Shown: positions 1 through 13,200 of the stretch, piece by piece
How positions within the stretch are numbered: position 1 is the stretch's first letter
Layout of the letters: each line of letters opens with the position of its first letter
Source of the DNA: Meandrina meandrites
Lineage: Eukaryota > Cnidaria > Anthozoa > Scleractinia > Meandrinidae
Reading direction: 5' to 3'
DNA: 64,000 nucleotides
Assembly: GCA_963693305.1 (NCBI GenBank)
Contig: OY855913.1
Location: 22,425,614 to 22,489,613, forward strand
The notes under the pieces: model-generated
What the model was told of the DNA's origin: nothing
Seen by the model: the letters and a program-made list of their open reading frames with translations, nothing else
The model's database searches: none
Made by a program: the position numbers and the translations under genes

Positions 1-3000
1 AGTTATTAGTTACAAGAACAAACCAAATACAGCACAAATTTTGCCATTAAACACTTTGCTAGTGCAGGTACGAGTGTGTGACATGACAGATTTCGATAGA
101 AAAGTTTAGTACCATGCTGTTAGTCTTCATGTGTTCCACGAGGAAAAGCCGTCGGCGTCCAGTTCTTGCTTGGGATCATTGGCAAATCGTCGTCGTTCAG
201 GTGCATGGCTATAGAAACCAAGGTTATCCTAGCAGAAAGAACAACAGAGCACACTTAGTACAACTTATCACTAATTTAATTTGGTTATGTATGAAAGCTT
301 ATAGGCGAGCATCTCTTGCGAACATTCGTTATTATGGACAGTGGTCCCAGTGAAACCAGAGAGTCCTAAAGGAGGGGAGGGGGAGTCTAAATCCCAGTTC
401 CCAGTTCCCAGCCCAAATGTCACCACAAATCCCATTCGCAGTGACATCCCATTCCCAATGCCGATATGGCCAACACAAAGCGATAAACAGCCGTTTCTCG
501 GACTGATATACAATGTACAGTCCACAAACGTCAATTTTTTGTTTGCATGTATGACAACATTTTTAGGCAAAGCGTATTTGATGTCAACAACTACACTCAG
601 CATAACTTCCGTATTCGTAGTTGCCGTTTTGACTAATCTAATCGAGTACCAATCTTGCACCTTGAGTGTTTTTTTAATCTACTGTTACGTACTTAAAAAC
701 TGGGTATTCTTTGGTGTCCGTGTTAGCGAACTTAGCCTGCCTATAAAAACAGACACAATTCATTTTTCGTATTTTGTGAGTCCTGTCCCCAACCTCGTTC
801 CTAGATTTCGGGAGAATAAGGTTGACCTGCTCCTGATCCCAAAACTGTGGGCTTTCGTCTTGTGTTGCTAAGTAACAAAACGTTCTGAAGTGAGACTTCC
901 GTTATGCCCTAGAGCACTTATGATTGGTTGACAAGGATTTGCCGAAAATAGGTTGACCTTGCGCAACACGCCTGATTCTGTATCCGGATCGTTGCTTTAC
1001 ACGTGTAGTATTGACGAACACGTGCGAGGAATATTGTTGCAAATAAAGGCTGGTTTGTAACTTTCTTTTTAACTGGGCCTTTTAACAGACAGGTAACCAC
1101 TGGAGAGATGTTTTCGTACATCTTGTTAATCTCAGCCATTGAAATTTTGAACTAAAAGTTAGCAATCAAGTTTGACTTGGTATTCATCTGTATTAAGATG
1201 TTAAATCTAAATTCTCACTACCTAGACATCAAATAAGCAGGTTGACAACTGAGTCAGCTGTGCGCGTGATTAGGCCTGCACGTGTTTCTAACAGCTCTTT
1301 CTGCTTGGCATTTAACGTGATTAAAGTTTAGACGCGTGCATTTACTCGCATGTTGTTTTCGTGACCGTCATTTGTTGATACTATCATATTCCGCCTATTT
1401 GTACTAATGCAAATCCACAAATGTTCGCAGGCTAGCTAGCTGATCTCGCTGGCGGTTACTAGATCGCCTTGTTAACGATGAGCCATGCAGCTATCCTTTG
1501 GTCATGGAACCAGCACCTGGACGAGTCAATTTCAATCAATTTAGCTGCGAGATAATGGGATATCCATCAACAGCTTCGTGATGTCCGAAGATTGGGTCAA
1601 TGTCTAGAGACTAGCAGCTTTATTTATCGACCTCAATGTTGGCCGTGCAGTTGATTGTTGAGTTTTAGTTCTGGTAACATTTTCATTTACATGTAGTTAC
1701 GATAATAACTTTTTTGGATGTAAATTATCAGTCACTAACCAACTAATGAAGATGCACCAGGTAACTTCTCTGGAAAGCATGATCACTGGCAAAGAAAACG
1801 TCGTTCAGTCTATAACGGCAAAACGTGATTTCTTTTGATGGCTAAGAAAGCCTCGGAAACACGTCAAGACATGAAATACTAACTGCTACGAATATGAACA
1901 AACTTAGAAGGACTGCCTCTTCTACTGGACCTCTGGATCTGGAAATTTTTATTTCTTCGGTTCATTGCCATGAACATAGACTGAAATGAAGGAAACGTTA
2001 TCTCACAAGTCATTGAGCGAATCTTATTACACCATGCACAAACGGCGGTTAATTGAACAACAAGAACATTCAGAAAAATATCGCTTTGCAACTTAAAGGT
2101 CCTTAAACGAAGAGGAACTGAACACGTTTCAATAAACTGAATGAGATCACACCGCGACGCAATCTATAAAGAAACGAGGTTCTTCTTCTGATTACAACGA
2201 ATCCTGGCAAGCTGAGATTAGAAACGCAAGACTTATGGACAGCTACGACTGTACAAGAAACACAAAAATACAACTGTAAATCTTGGAAAATGACTACCGA
2301 CAACAGATCGTGTAATGGAACACTAAAAGACAATTGACTTGAATTTGGACCAACTCATTACTAATCAGTTATTGTATGTCTGACTTATATTTTCTTCTAA
2401 CAGAATCATTAATTGTTTACTTTCTTTTGTGACCAACTTGGATCATGGAGCTGTTAAAATGTAATTAAATAATTGGAAGGACGTTAAACGAGTGGGTCAG
2501 TGTTTGTGTGCTGGTCAAAACTGAGTTTTTCTTGGTTCAACACGTGTCGCCTCAGGAGACACGTGAACGTTAAGATCGTTTTATTCCGGTTTTTTTTTTC
2601 GCACCAGTTTTGTTGCTTCAAATTAAACAAATGACGCTGCCTTTTACGTCTTTCACAGATTAAATAAAGGACCTTTTTGTACATTTTCGATTTGCCTACC
2701 ACGGGCAAAAACTTGTGCTGGGTCCAAAGGATTCTTGAGAGTCGTTTTGCAGTCCCCCTCCCCCCCGACATTCGCTCGACAAAAAATATTTGAGAATTCG
2801 TTTGCTGTGGAACTAGTCGACGGAAAGTGTGTTCTTTGTTCGATGTGAGTATGTAGCTCTCTCTACTAAGGCCATGTTTAATGGAATAATAGAGTAATTT
2901 TATCATTCTAAAGAGTAATTTGTACTTAATTGGACAGAGGAAGATGCATGTCATCCTCGTTCGTCTTAATGTCGGACTGCGCAGACCATGTGCTCCGTTC

Positions 3001-4744
3001 ATGTGAATAAAGCTACAACAACTAAAGGCCTACAAAGATGTAAGCCAGATTCACAAGATCCGAAGGTTGCGAAGAGAACAGCCACCAGATTGCTGTGTTC
3101 GGTGAAAGTGAAGCCAGCCGAGCCAACTGCAGTCATTGTTTTGGGAACCTTTTTGAACGAAGTGTCGAGAAAGATTTTTTCCAAATTACTGAGATGAATC
3201 TTGTTAATATTGAATAGAAGGTTTTGATGTAAGACAGAAAGTTAAAAATACAACAGATGATTCGATCACGCAATCATTGATGACAAAGTTGCGCGCCCAC
3301 TCTAACGGGGATTTCTCATCTAATGATCTTTCTGTTTCGTGTGATAACACTCTTCGGTTTTAACGAAGCAAAATCATCCCGAGCATGGAACTTTAAACCA
3401 TTTTTAGCACTGATCATGAGAACAAGACGGCACTGAAGCAAAGATGTCTTGCCAATATGATACATTTTTCTCTGTTAAGCCTCTTCACTGTTCGAAGCGG
3501 GCTTGCAGGTATAATTTAACCCACAGTAAGATTTTAATTGAAATGGAAGTTGCAGCATTTACATGGGAAATTGCCTAACCGGACAATCAACGACTGAATG
3601 ACTGCAACAATTGGCTACGATAAAAGGAATACCGCAAGATGTAAATCGAGTATTCCATGCAGATATAGATCACGACGAAATCAAACTCGATATGATGATA
3701 TGAAGGGAACAAGTTTTAAAACGTCTTGTCGTCGTTGCAATTATTTTTCAAGGATGTTCTTTGTTTCCTAAATCGATGTTTTCCTGAAATAGCTGAAATA
3801 ACCTGTGTCGTGGGTCGCATGAATTCGAACAAAGAATTCCCGTATCGAGGAGAAAAGTATCGAGGAATGTTTCTCGGTGCATCTTGTCAGCTAAAAGGCG
3901 TTTTCAACATGCCACATTTCTTTAGGGCCGAATTTGTTTATTGCGTCCTCCTTTATTCAGATTGAAAAGCAACTAATCACGTGCTCAGTAAGAAATCACA
4001 TGAGTTTGTTTCTCCAGCCATGATGCAACGAGTAGAGCGTGACTCCCGAGGTACAGTAAAATGAAGCCTCGAGGCCGGGCTGTCTTGTAGCTACAGATTC
4101 TACCGGGATAGAATGTCTCTGAATGAACACGCAATGAGTAACGTGAATATTTAGAAAGGCTGTAGCCGTCATTTGAGTAACACTTGTTTGTGGTCATAAT
4201 TCAAGGTATTTTCTGTTCATCTCACGCCATGCAGAAGAAGAGGAAGTTTTGAAGAGTGCCGATGAACAAACAACGGTAATTTAAACTTGCAGGTCCATTC
4301 CGGCAAAGTTACTTCATTAGCAACAAGTGGACGGTTTTGAGCGAGGAGAGTTCACTTTAATTTGACTGTCCATAAAAACTGTATAAAATCTGGTCCACAG
4401 AGACATAACAAGCTAAGGTAAGCTACAATACCAGTTAAACTTTGATATCAAGGGACGAGAAACGTGAAACATTGTGATCATAAAGTGAATCAGTATTCGT
4501 AACAAAATAAATTGCAAAGATAATTGCTGGCAACTGGGCAAAACTGACAACAACAAAGAAAACAGAAATGTCTGAGTAGATTGTTAGAAAATTCCTTAAC
4601 AGATGTTTCCTTATAAAATTTAAATGACTTGTTCCTCACTGATTTCAGCCCACGCCGCGAAGCACAATTATTAAGTAGCAGCTTTCATCTTTGTTATAAC
4701 CGCTCACTGAAGTCTCTCTCCAGCTACATGTAATAGATCGGTGG
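1..4744. other. No recognisable gene
   Basis: I see no conserved coding exon, RNA gene or clear transposon in this stretch. Open frames exist (for example 341-871 and 2988-3197 on plus), but they show no domain, no family resemblance and no convincing splice context. A short direct repeat of the motif cccagttccc near 390-410 is the only obvious low-complexity feature. Confidence 0.5.
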
Positions 4745-4926
4745 CAGTTGACTCGTTCTGTCTTAAAATCAAATAAGTTCTGTGTGAGGATTCCTTAAAA
4801 TATTTACTGACAACTGTAAATATGGATGAGAGAATGCTGAGAAAACGTTGACTTGGGTCTGGTGAATTTGAGTTCATTATAAACCTTTAATTTGCTTTCG
4901 ACTTAATTTTTGCATACGAAACTGCA

Positions 4927-5073
4927 ATGAAAGTTTCCTTACAGACAATTTTCCTGTTCATAATTCGCTTGGTAGGCTTTGGCTTGATCGAAAAACTCGA
5001 CGGAGAAAAACAAGTGCCTGCGAAGGGGAGAACTTTCAAGCCATTTACGCCCAACAAAACTCAACTGAGTTAA
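4927..5073 (+). CDS. Putative small secreted peptide precursor, copy 1
   Basis: A 48-residue ORF in array unit 1. It opens MKVSLQTIFLFIIRLVGFGL, a plausible signal peptide (residues 2-20 hydrophobic), followed by a charged linker and the tail GRTFKPFTPNKTQLS. Aligned with the ORF at 8953-9117, the reading frame holds from ATG to stop and every gap is a whole number of codons. In the block FKPFTPN the only base changes are synonymous (two proline third positions). This suggests, but does not prove, past selection on a peptide. There are no cysteines, so it does not look like a disulfide-rich peptide. I do not recognise a family. Promoter and introns are undetermined, and the start was chosen because the homologous ATG exists in copy 4. 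Confidence 0.4.
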   Translation: MKVSLQTIFLFIIRLVGFGLIEKLDGEKQVPAKGRTFKPFTPNKTQLS

Positions 5074-6509
5074 TAATCCCGTGTTCATAGTGTCAATAAT
5101 GTGTTATTTCTCCTTGTTGGAGCACAGAAGACTCAAGTAACTTTGAAAATTGCGATAAAAAGAAACAAGATTGAAGGTATCTGAGATCGGAGCACGAATC
5201 ATTGAGGTACGAGGAGTGACTCGAGCAAACGAATTACCTCCCTCGTACTAGCTCGTGGCCGCCATACCACACAATTCCTGATCATTCTCAAGGTCAAATC
5301 TCGAGAGGAAACAGTTGATATTTTGAGAATTCTTCCTTTCAAAAATTCTCTCTCTCCGTTGTCTAACTATACTCAACCCTGATTTCCTTTCTTTTCTCTG
5401 GAAATTGCTCATTTGTCTTACATTCGTCACTGAGACGACTTCGCCATCTCTAATATTTTTAGCTTATTATAATTGAACGGCGGTCCTGCTGTCTAATGAG
5501 GCATTTAACTTTCGTTCTTCGTTTTTGTACTATAGCTTTCTTCGAAGACATGTTTTACAAAGAATTTTCGTAATTGGAAACTTGTAAATTCCGTTTTGCT
5601 GACGGATGTTGTTGCACGAAGAAGACCCCCAAGTCAGTCATTATTCTTTTGCGCAACTCGGAGTTGTGATGTTCTTTCATGTAAATACGTCGTGTATGAT
5701 GGCTTCATAACGTTTTAGATTAAATGGAATACGAGATATTTATCCACAAACGAGTCAAATAACCAGCAAAGTGTTATGTTGCTGTTTCGCTAAAAATCTG
5801 TACGGTGAAAAGCGTAGAAGTAGCTGACATCAGAGCGATTATCTCCGATCGGACTGCGCGCAAAATTGACGCCATGTTGTAGAAATGAGGGTATTTTCGC
5901 TATCTTCTCGTTTGAATCAAGTTGCAAATACAACTTTTTTTTTAATGCGTTTCATTTCAGAAAAAAAAACAGTTTAAATTTTCCATGAAATTGGTTTGAG
6001 ACGAGAGGCATGGTAGGTATCAACCGCGACTCGATTCTTAGGTATACTGATACGAGGGGTTCTGTTACATACCATAATATAGAAGAAATGCCATACGCGA
6101 CAACAGTGTAGAAATGTGAAGCCATAGGTCCTTCGGTCATTTTAGCTCTTTCTGCAAAGATGCGGGTCCTTCGCATGATTACTACCATTCAAGGTGACTA
6201 AATATTTGAATGTCTTGCCTTCAAAAACATGGAAACGACTGAAATTATTTTAACTATCCCCTGCGAACAAGCTTGTAATGAATAATTATTTTGAATGACC
6301 GGGATTCACTGCTAGTTCACTTGGCGAATGAATATAATTGTCTTAAAAGAAAATAAGTTTCGCTGTGTAAGGATTCCCTCAAGTATTTACAGACAAGTGA
6401 ATATAGATTTCAGAGGACGAAATAGTGAATAACTGACTTCAATTCTCTTAGTGCGAGTGCAGTGTAGTGGATTTGACTTCAGTATGAAACTTTTGCTTTA
6501 GTCAAAATG

Positions 6510-6628
6510 CTCTGGTCAAGATGTTTTAATTACAAGAAGTTTTCTTGTTTACAATTCCCTTGTATAAGGTTTCCTTGGTCAAACAACTCCAAGAAGAGGA
6601 GAGAGAAGAAGAGAAGAAGTGATTCAAA
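6510..6628 (+). pseudogene. Broken copy of the array peptide ORF
   Basis: The segment aligns with the peptide ORFs at 4927 and 8953 through the shared tract ttttcttgtttac and its flanks. In the homologous frame an early TAA follows the second codon, and the conserved FKPFTPN block is deleted. The remaining frame ends in a run of Glu/Lys codons. It is therefore a decayed member of the same tandem family. Confidence 0.4.
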
Positions 6629-7090
6629 CAGACGGTTTAGGTCGCTCATGGCGCAAAACAATTCCTGATCAACTCTCGCTGTTTGGAGAAAATTACAAAT
6701 CCTCGCTTTGGTTTTGAGAATTTGTACTTTTAAAATTCTCTCTTATTTGCTTAACTATTCTCAATACTAATTTATTTTTTCTTTTGAAAATTACTTAACG
6801 GTTCCTACTATCATTCATCACAGGGATGACTCAGTTCTTCCGCTCTGTTTTGTATAGCTTTATATATAATTGAACATCAACCCAGTCGACCTACTGGGGC
6901 ATTTAATCAACTATCCTTCTTGCTGTCTGTGCACGATTTGCACTGAATTTACGTAAACGGAAACTTTTAATGTCGATTTTACTACGCGTGCAGTTGCACC
7001 ACGATTCCACCAAGAAGACCTCTTTGGTCAGTCTTCATCAGTTGTTTTGCGCAAATCGAAGCGATGGTGTTATATGTTGTAAATGCGTCG

Positions 7091-7109
7091 TATATATATA
7101 TATATATAT
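7091..7109. repeat. TA dinucleotide microsatellite
   Basis: Uninterrupted alternating TA tract within array unit 2. It interrupts a block that is not a TA repeat in the other units, so it expanded after the duplication. Confidence 0.9.
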
Positions 7110-8952
7110 GATGATTAAATGGAATTGCAGATATTTTTTCCACAAACGAGTCAAATAACCAGCGAAGTGTTATCTTGCTCTTTTGCTAATACTGATTTGA
7201 ACGATGAACCGAGAAGTAACTGAAATCAGGGCCTTGTGGCCTGCTATGTGGCATTGACGCCATGTTGAAAGAATTTGATATTTTTTGCTCCTTCTCGTGT
7301 GAATCAAGTTGTAACAAACATTTTCTTGTTCTTGCATTTAACTGAAGAAAAATGAAAACTGAAATCGTCCATGAAGATGGTGCGAGATTTACGGTATTGT
7401 TAATGCCAAGCCTGCATCCATGCATGCCCACTTCTGGATTCTTTCGGTTACTGATAAGTATATAGGAAATCCTAACGCGACAACAGTTCAAAATGTGAAG
7501 CCATAGTTCCCTCGGCCTTTTTATCTCTTTGTGCAAAGATGTGGGTCCTTCGTATGGCCACTGAATTAATATACTATGATTGCTGATGACCAAACATATA
7601 TATTGAAAATTATAAATAAAGAAAACAAGATTGGAAGTTTTCGAATTCCAGAGGACATCATTGAAGTACGAGGAATGACTCGAGCGGACGGTTTACGTCC
7701 CGCATCGCGCAAAAAATCCTTATTTGGAGGAAATTGCCGATCCACGCTGATGTTTTCAGAATTTTTCCTTTTTAAAATTTCTCTCTTATTTCCTTCGCTA
7801 CTCTAACAACGAATTTTCTTCTTTTTATGTGAATATTGCTAATCAGTCTTACCTTCATTTATCACGGCGATCACTGCTTTCGCCCTGTTTTTTACAGCTT
7901 ACATAATTGAGCAGCAGCCCAGTCGGTCTAGTGGGGCATTTTTTTAAACTTTCCTTCTTGCTTCGAAGTTCTTTGATTTTCGCCTGAGAGCATTATTTGC
8001 ACTGAATTAACGTAAATGAAAACTTTTGCATGCCGATATGCCCACGTTTGTAGTTGCACAAGGAAGACCTTTTAGGTCAGTCTTCATTGTTTTACGCAAC
8101 TTGGGGTTATTATATTATGTTGTAAACGCGTCGTATATGATGCCTTTATAAGGTTTTAGATGAAATGGAATTGCAGATATCTTTCCACAAACGAGTCAGA
8201 TAACCAACCAGGTGCTACCTTGATCTTTCGCCATTAATTTCTACAGTGAAAAGTAGAAGTTACTGAAATCAGAGACTTGTGACCGACGTATGTGCAAATT
8301 GACGCCATGTTGAAGGGATGTGATATTTTTGCTTCTCGTCGTGTGAATCAAGTTGCAATAAAACATTTTCTTTTCCATGCATTTAACTGAAGAGAAAGGA
8401 AAGCTGGTGTGAGGTGAGTGGTATTGTAAATGTCAAGCCTGCAGGAAAGCTTACTTCTCGATTCTTTGGGTTATTGATGAGTATGAGTCATTCCGTTGCA
8501 CACCATAATACAGCAGAAATCCAAACGCGACAACACTGCAGAAATGCGAAGCCATAGTTCTTTCGGTCACTTTATCTCTTTCTACAAAGATGGGGCTCCT
8601 TCGCATGGCCACTGAATGAATATACTTTTGTTGTTTGTGATCAAATATTTTGTTTCTTGGCTTCAAAGAAATTGAAACGATCTGAAATGACTTAGTCTCA
8701 GCGAACAAGCCAGTCATGCCGGAATGGCTATTTTTCACTACTAGTTCACTTGGCGAATTAATGTCTTAAAAGAAAATAAGTTCCGTGGCTTAAGGACATA
8801 CTGAAGCATTTATAATTTTGGCCAATAATTATGGATTAGAGACGACGAAATAGTGAATTGTTTCGATTCTCTTACCGTGTGCTCAATCTAGTGGATCTGA
8901 CCTCCACTATGAACTTTTTTCTTTTGTCTTGGTTTTTGAACAAAAAAATGCT

Positions 8953-9117
8953 ATGCCCGAGATGTCATTATTAGAAGCAATTTTCTTGTTTACGATTGCT
9001 TTGTTAAACGCCTGCTTGCACGAAGAACCCGAAGGAGAGAAAAGAGGTAAAGCGAAGAGGAGATCTTTCAAGCCGTTTACGCCGAACCAATTGAGGTTAG
9101 TCATCACATTTCTATAG
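8953..9117 (+). CDS. Putative small secreted peptide precursor, copy 4
   Basis: A 54-residue ORF in array unit 4. It begins MPEMSLLEAIFLFTIALLNA, a good-looking signal peptide, then an acidic/basic segment EEPEGEKRGKAKRR, then SFKPFTPNQL. The KR and KRR sites would fit prohormone-convertase cleavage releasing a short SFKPF peptide; this is inference only. It keeps the frame of copy 1 over its whole length. A possible splice donor (AG/GTTAGT) lies right after the conserved block, so the last seven codons could be intronic and a second exon may exist. The start at 8953 is preferred over the in-frame upstream codon at 8929 because only the former is matched in copy 1. No known family was recognised. 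Confidence 0.4.
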   Translation: MPEMSLLEAIFLFTIALLNACLHEEPEGEKRGKAKRRSFKPFTPNQLRLVITFL

Positions 9118-10290
9118 AATAAGCAATGGGTTATTTCTTCTTGTCTGTGCAGCGAAGAGCCAAGCATTTAGAAAGTTATAAATTAAGGAAACAAGATTAG
9201 CGCTTTCGCGAAATTCCAGAGCAATCATTGAAGTATGAGGAGTGACTCGAGTTTGCGTAGCTTATGGCACGAAACCCTTCGTTATCAACTCTCGCGGTTT
9301 CAAGGATATATTACAAGTCCTGGGCGATATTTTGAGAATTTTTCTTTTTAAAATTCCCTCTCAATTTCTTAACTTCTATCGCATATGATTTCTTTTTGTT
9401 TCTTTTGGAAGTCGCTGGAGAGTCTTGCATTCACTCGCCAAGGAGATTACTAAGTTCGCCATCTCTATTTTGCATATCTTATATTGAACGACACTCCTGT
9501 CGGTCTAATGAAGCATTTAACTTTCGTTCTTGCTGTAAAATACTTTAAGTTTTGCTCAGGGGCATGATATGTACTGCATTTATGTAAATGGAAACTTGTT
9601 AATTCCGATTTGTTGACGGGAGTAGCTGCACGTAGAAGACCTTATAGGTCACTCTTCATTGTTTATCGCAGCTCGGAGCTCTGATCTGTCTGATGTTCTT
9701 TGTTGTAAATGAGTCGTTTACGATTCCTTTATAGGGTTTTAGATTAAATGGAATTGCAGATTTTTTTCACAAATTAGTCACTGAAGAAATCAGCGAAGTG
9801 CTACCTTGGTCTTTCGCTGATAATCTGTACAATGAACGTAGAAGTAACTGAAATCAGAGCCTTGTGGCCGACTATGTGCAAATTGATGCCCAGTTGAAGT
9901 TATGTGGATGTTTTTACTTTCTTTTCGTGTGAATCAAGTTACAATTAACATTTTCTTGTCCATGAATTTTAGTGTAGAAAAAGGGAAATTGGAATTGTCC
10001 ATCAAAATGGACAATGAGTGGTACGGTAGATGTTACACCGTTGCATGAATGTGTCTTCACGATTCTTTGGTTACTGATATAAGGATAAGAGGCGTTTTGT
10101 TACATATACTAAAACACAGCACAAATTCCATGCGCGACGACAGTGCAGAAATACGAGGCCATAGTTCCTTCGATCATTTTATCTCTTTCTGTAAGATGCG
10201 GGTCTTTCGTATTGAGTCAATATGCTACCGTTGTTCGTAAAATGTGAATTTCTCGACTTCAAAGAAATTGAAAGGACTAAAATAACTATC

Positions 10291-13200
10291 TTGCGAGGTG
10301 CATAACTGTACTAAGTAAACGAGCCAGTTTATCCACAAATAATAATACTTCATGTTCTGCGCTGACACAGTATCCAAATTCAGTTAGAATTGTAACATCT
10401 TTGATGCCCTACGCCTTCACAGAGGGAGAAGTGATTGATCTTCCGTTCAACAAAGAAGACTCGGCAGCGTATCTTCGAACGACTGCCGTCTATGAGAAGT
10501 GATTTAGGACCTCTAGAAACCAAAAAGTCGAATAATAATACGGATGAAAAGTACAGATAGTGATTAAATTCTTACAAGATTGACTTCAAAAGTGTATTTT
10601 ATTTGTAAACATTAAGTCTACTCAAAGTATTGATTACAATTAGCCAACATTCGGTAAAAGTATTTTACAATTTCGTCTTCATAGTGTTGGCTACGGGCTC
10701 GGCGTACTTTCACTCCATTTGTTTTTCCTTGCAGTATTCTGGTCCGTGGAACTAAGGACTTAACTATTCGCTTAAAAGAATCAATATTGTGACTATTGCG
10801 GTTATTCTAGTTTCTCAAAATAACTTCCAGTTCTTACCAGGGAACGATATGAGGTGGTCATGGAGAGGGAGAGTCATACGTATGGTTTTTGAAATTAGTG
10901 TTTTGTCAAGTTCAGCAAAAGAGGCCAGTGGTTCTGCTTTTTTATTATTTCTTTTCCCTCTAGTTGTGTTCCAGTTTTACGCTGTTATTTCAGTAATGGA
11001 CAGAGGATGTCCGCATGGAACTCGACTTTGCAGTAGAAGAGAAAAACCTTTGATAAATACCTTAGACTGGTTATTAAACAACACTACAAGTAGACGTATA
11101 ATTAACTAAAATTAAACCACTCGATTGACATAAACTTTTGCACCAACTAGATTCACATGCATATGGAGTAAAACTTACACACACTCATAAACTGAAAATT
11201 GATGTTGAACTCTTCACAAAGATAGAATCAATTCAGCTTTTAAAATAGCTAGCTGTGGCTTCTCACGTGTTTTAATGATTGCTTATTACTGTGGGCGTGC
11301 ATGGGAGTTTAGGTTCTGTACAATTCTACAAAGCAACTGCTCTCAAATTGAATTAACGGGCAATTGATTCATTAGCATAAATCCCATCAATGCGTATTCA
11401 CTTGTAACTGTACCTGGAGTTAAAGGAGAGAAGAACAACAGCTCTGCCATCAAGTGGACCTTGTCTTCCATTGCGCAGCAGAACAACTCACACAACTTTG
11501 TCGATCCTCCACTCTTTATCAATTCTCGCGTTTGATTGGCTAGGGGTCTGAGGGGTTATATATGATGTCGTAATAAGGCCTGTGTGCGGGGACATGCCGC
11601 AAGGACAAAAAAAAACATTTTGTTTTAGTTAAACGTAAAATAAAATTTTAAGGCAAAACAAAATGTTACTTTATTTGGCAAGATTTCCGCACAGCCCCAT
11701 ACATTTATTATGCATACAGTTCTTTGTTTATTGAAAGCAATTACCAGAACAATAGGGAAACTTTAAAGCGCTTTGTTTTAGTCATTTCTCTGTTTAATTA
11801 AACTTCCACGCTCTCATTTATTCTCTTTTTCTCCCTTTGCCTGCTCCAAACAAAAGTTTATTTTTTGCGAGGTTCAAGGATTCCGTAGTGATCTAGTGAG
11901 TATTCAGTGTCTATCGGTTTAGGGACTTTATTTCTCAAGGGAGCGTTCCAAATAGAAATATGAAAAAGCGAACACCAAGATTTAACCGAAAAGCAACGCA
12001 GGAGGGAAAAAATGGAAACTGTTCCGCAAAAAAAAAAATGCGCCAAAGTAAAATATTGTGCTTTTTTACATTTAATCTTCATCAAAATCTTTCTGCAGTG
12101 TAAGAAAGTGCACTTTTAGCAAAGTTTAGAGAAATTTACCACCAATGCTTTTTCGAGTAAATTCAGCATATTAAGGGTTAAGCGCAGTTTGTGTTAGCGA
12201 GTAACTTTGGAAAATGATTTAAACCGTGTCACTGAAAGATTTTGGAAAGTAAATCTCTGTAAACTGGAAGTTTGGAAGTCACTGAAATCGGAATGGTTTA
12301 CAAGACTAGGATGAAATGTCATCAGCAAATGTTTTCTTGTTTAGTTTAGAGGGGCTGCAGGTTTGTCAGCTTTCTCTGTCCATGGATCTGTTTCATTTCA
12401 TCCTCATTAATAATAATAATAACAGAATTTGTTTTCCAAATGTTTTAAAAGCTCTTCAGTGCATGTCATTATTGACTGCTTGCACGTGATGCTACAGATC
12501 AATAAGGTCAACCCCATTGAAATTTTGCCAAAACGCCGGTTTGCGTTCAATATCCCAATGACTGATAAGATTTGAAACATCAAGCAAAATTTTAAATTCC
12601 AGAAGTGATCAAAACATCTGCCTTAATACATACTGGCAATAAAATCGAACCGTGCAACGAACAAACCGCAACCTCAGCTATGATAAACGTCGAAAACAAA
12701 ATCTTTAACTGGTAACACGTCATCGGTGATGCTGAGATTTTGATTCAGTCACGTGTCCTCTGTTTGAAAACGCAGCTATGGACTGTCTCATGTTTCGCTA
12801 TTTTACAGTAGCGTGGAGGCAAGCGGTACAAACACTCCTGTACTAGTTCCCAATGGCTTTCCTATTTGTAATTCAGGACCCTCGGCATTCTCGTCCCCAG
12901 TAGCCTCTCCCAGATGTTCGGTTAGTTGGAGAGCAGCGCAGCAGCGCAAGAAACGGCGAGAGGGTAAAAGGGGAGGGGTGTGGGGAAGATGGCTCTCTCG
13001 CCCCAAACGCCTCGCCATTTACTCCACTCGTCACTCTTTGCGTTAATCCCGTTTTTCGCGCGCACGCCTGTCCCTCTTACTCTGTCTTTCCCTCTGTCCC
13101 TGGTGCATTAGGAACACGTGGCTCTGGGACACAAGATTTGATTGGCTAGATTTTAGGCAAAGGGAAATTTAAAATCTAGGCAATCGATTCAACCGTTTTA

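Larger units (their letters stand above)
4745..10290 (+). repeat. Four-unit diverged tandem array (about 1.0-1.6 kb per unit)
   Basis: Four copies of one unit follow head to tail: about 4745-6330, 6330-7600, 7600-8750 and 8750-10290. Landmarks recur in the same order. The block cacaaacgagtcaaataacc is at about 5744, 7140, 8187 and (diverged) 9767. The block gaagccatagttccttcggt is near 6118, 7497, 8548 and 10158. The block cttaaaagaaaataagttt is near 6340 and 8765, with a diverged form near 4762. Units differ by many substitutions and by large deletions, so the duplication is old. Units 1 and 4 contain a short ORF with a hydrophobic start, unit 2 has a broken copy and unit 3 lacks it. No transposase or reverse transcriptase is visible, so I favour tandem duplication of a small gene over a mobile element. 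Confidence 0.8.

Noticed and set aside
341..871. 176-codon plus-strand frame
   Set aside because: No domain, the antisense strand is also open over part of it, it contains low-complexity cccagttccc repeats, and there is no splice or homology support.
8451..8738. Minus-strand frame resembling one at 5952-6188 (MRRTRIFAER / MRRSPIFVER)
   Set aside because: The likeness comes from the tandem array. The frame is broken in units 2 and 4 and diverges through frame-shifting gaps, unlike the plus-strand peptide ORF.
10789..11109. 106-codon frame
   Set aside because: Begins with a non-ATG codon and shows no family resemblance; not supported as a gene.
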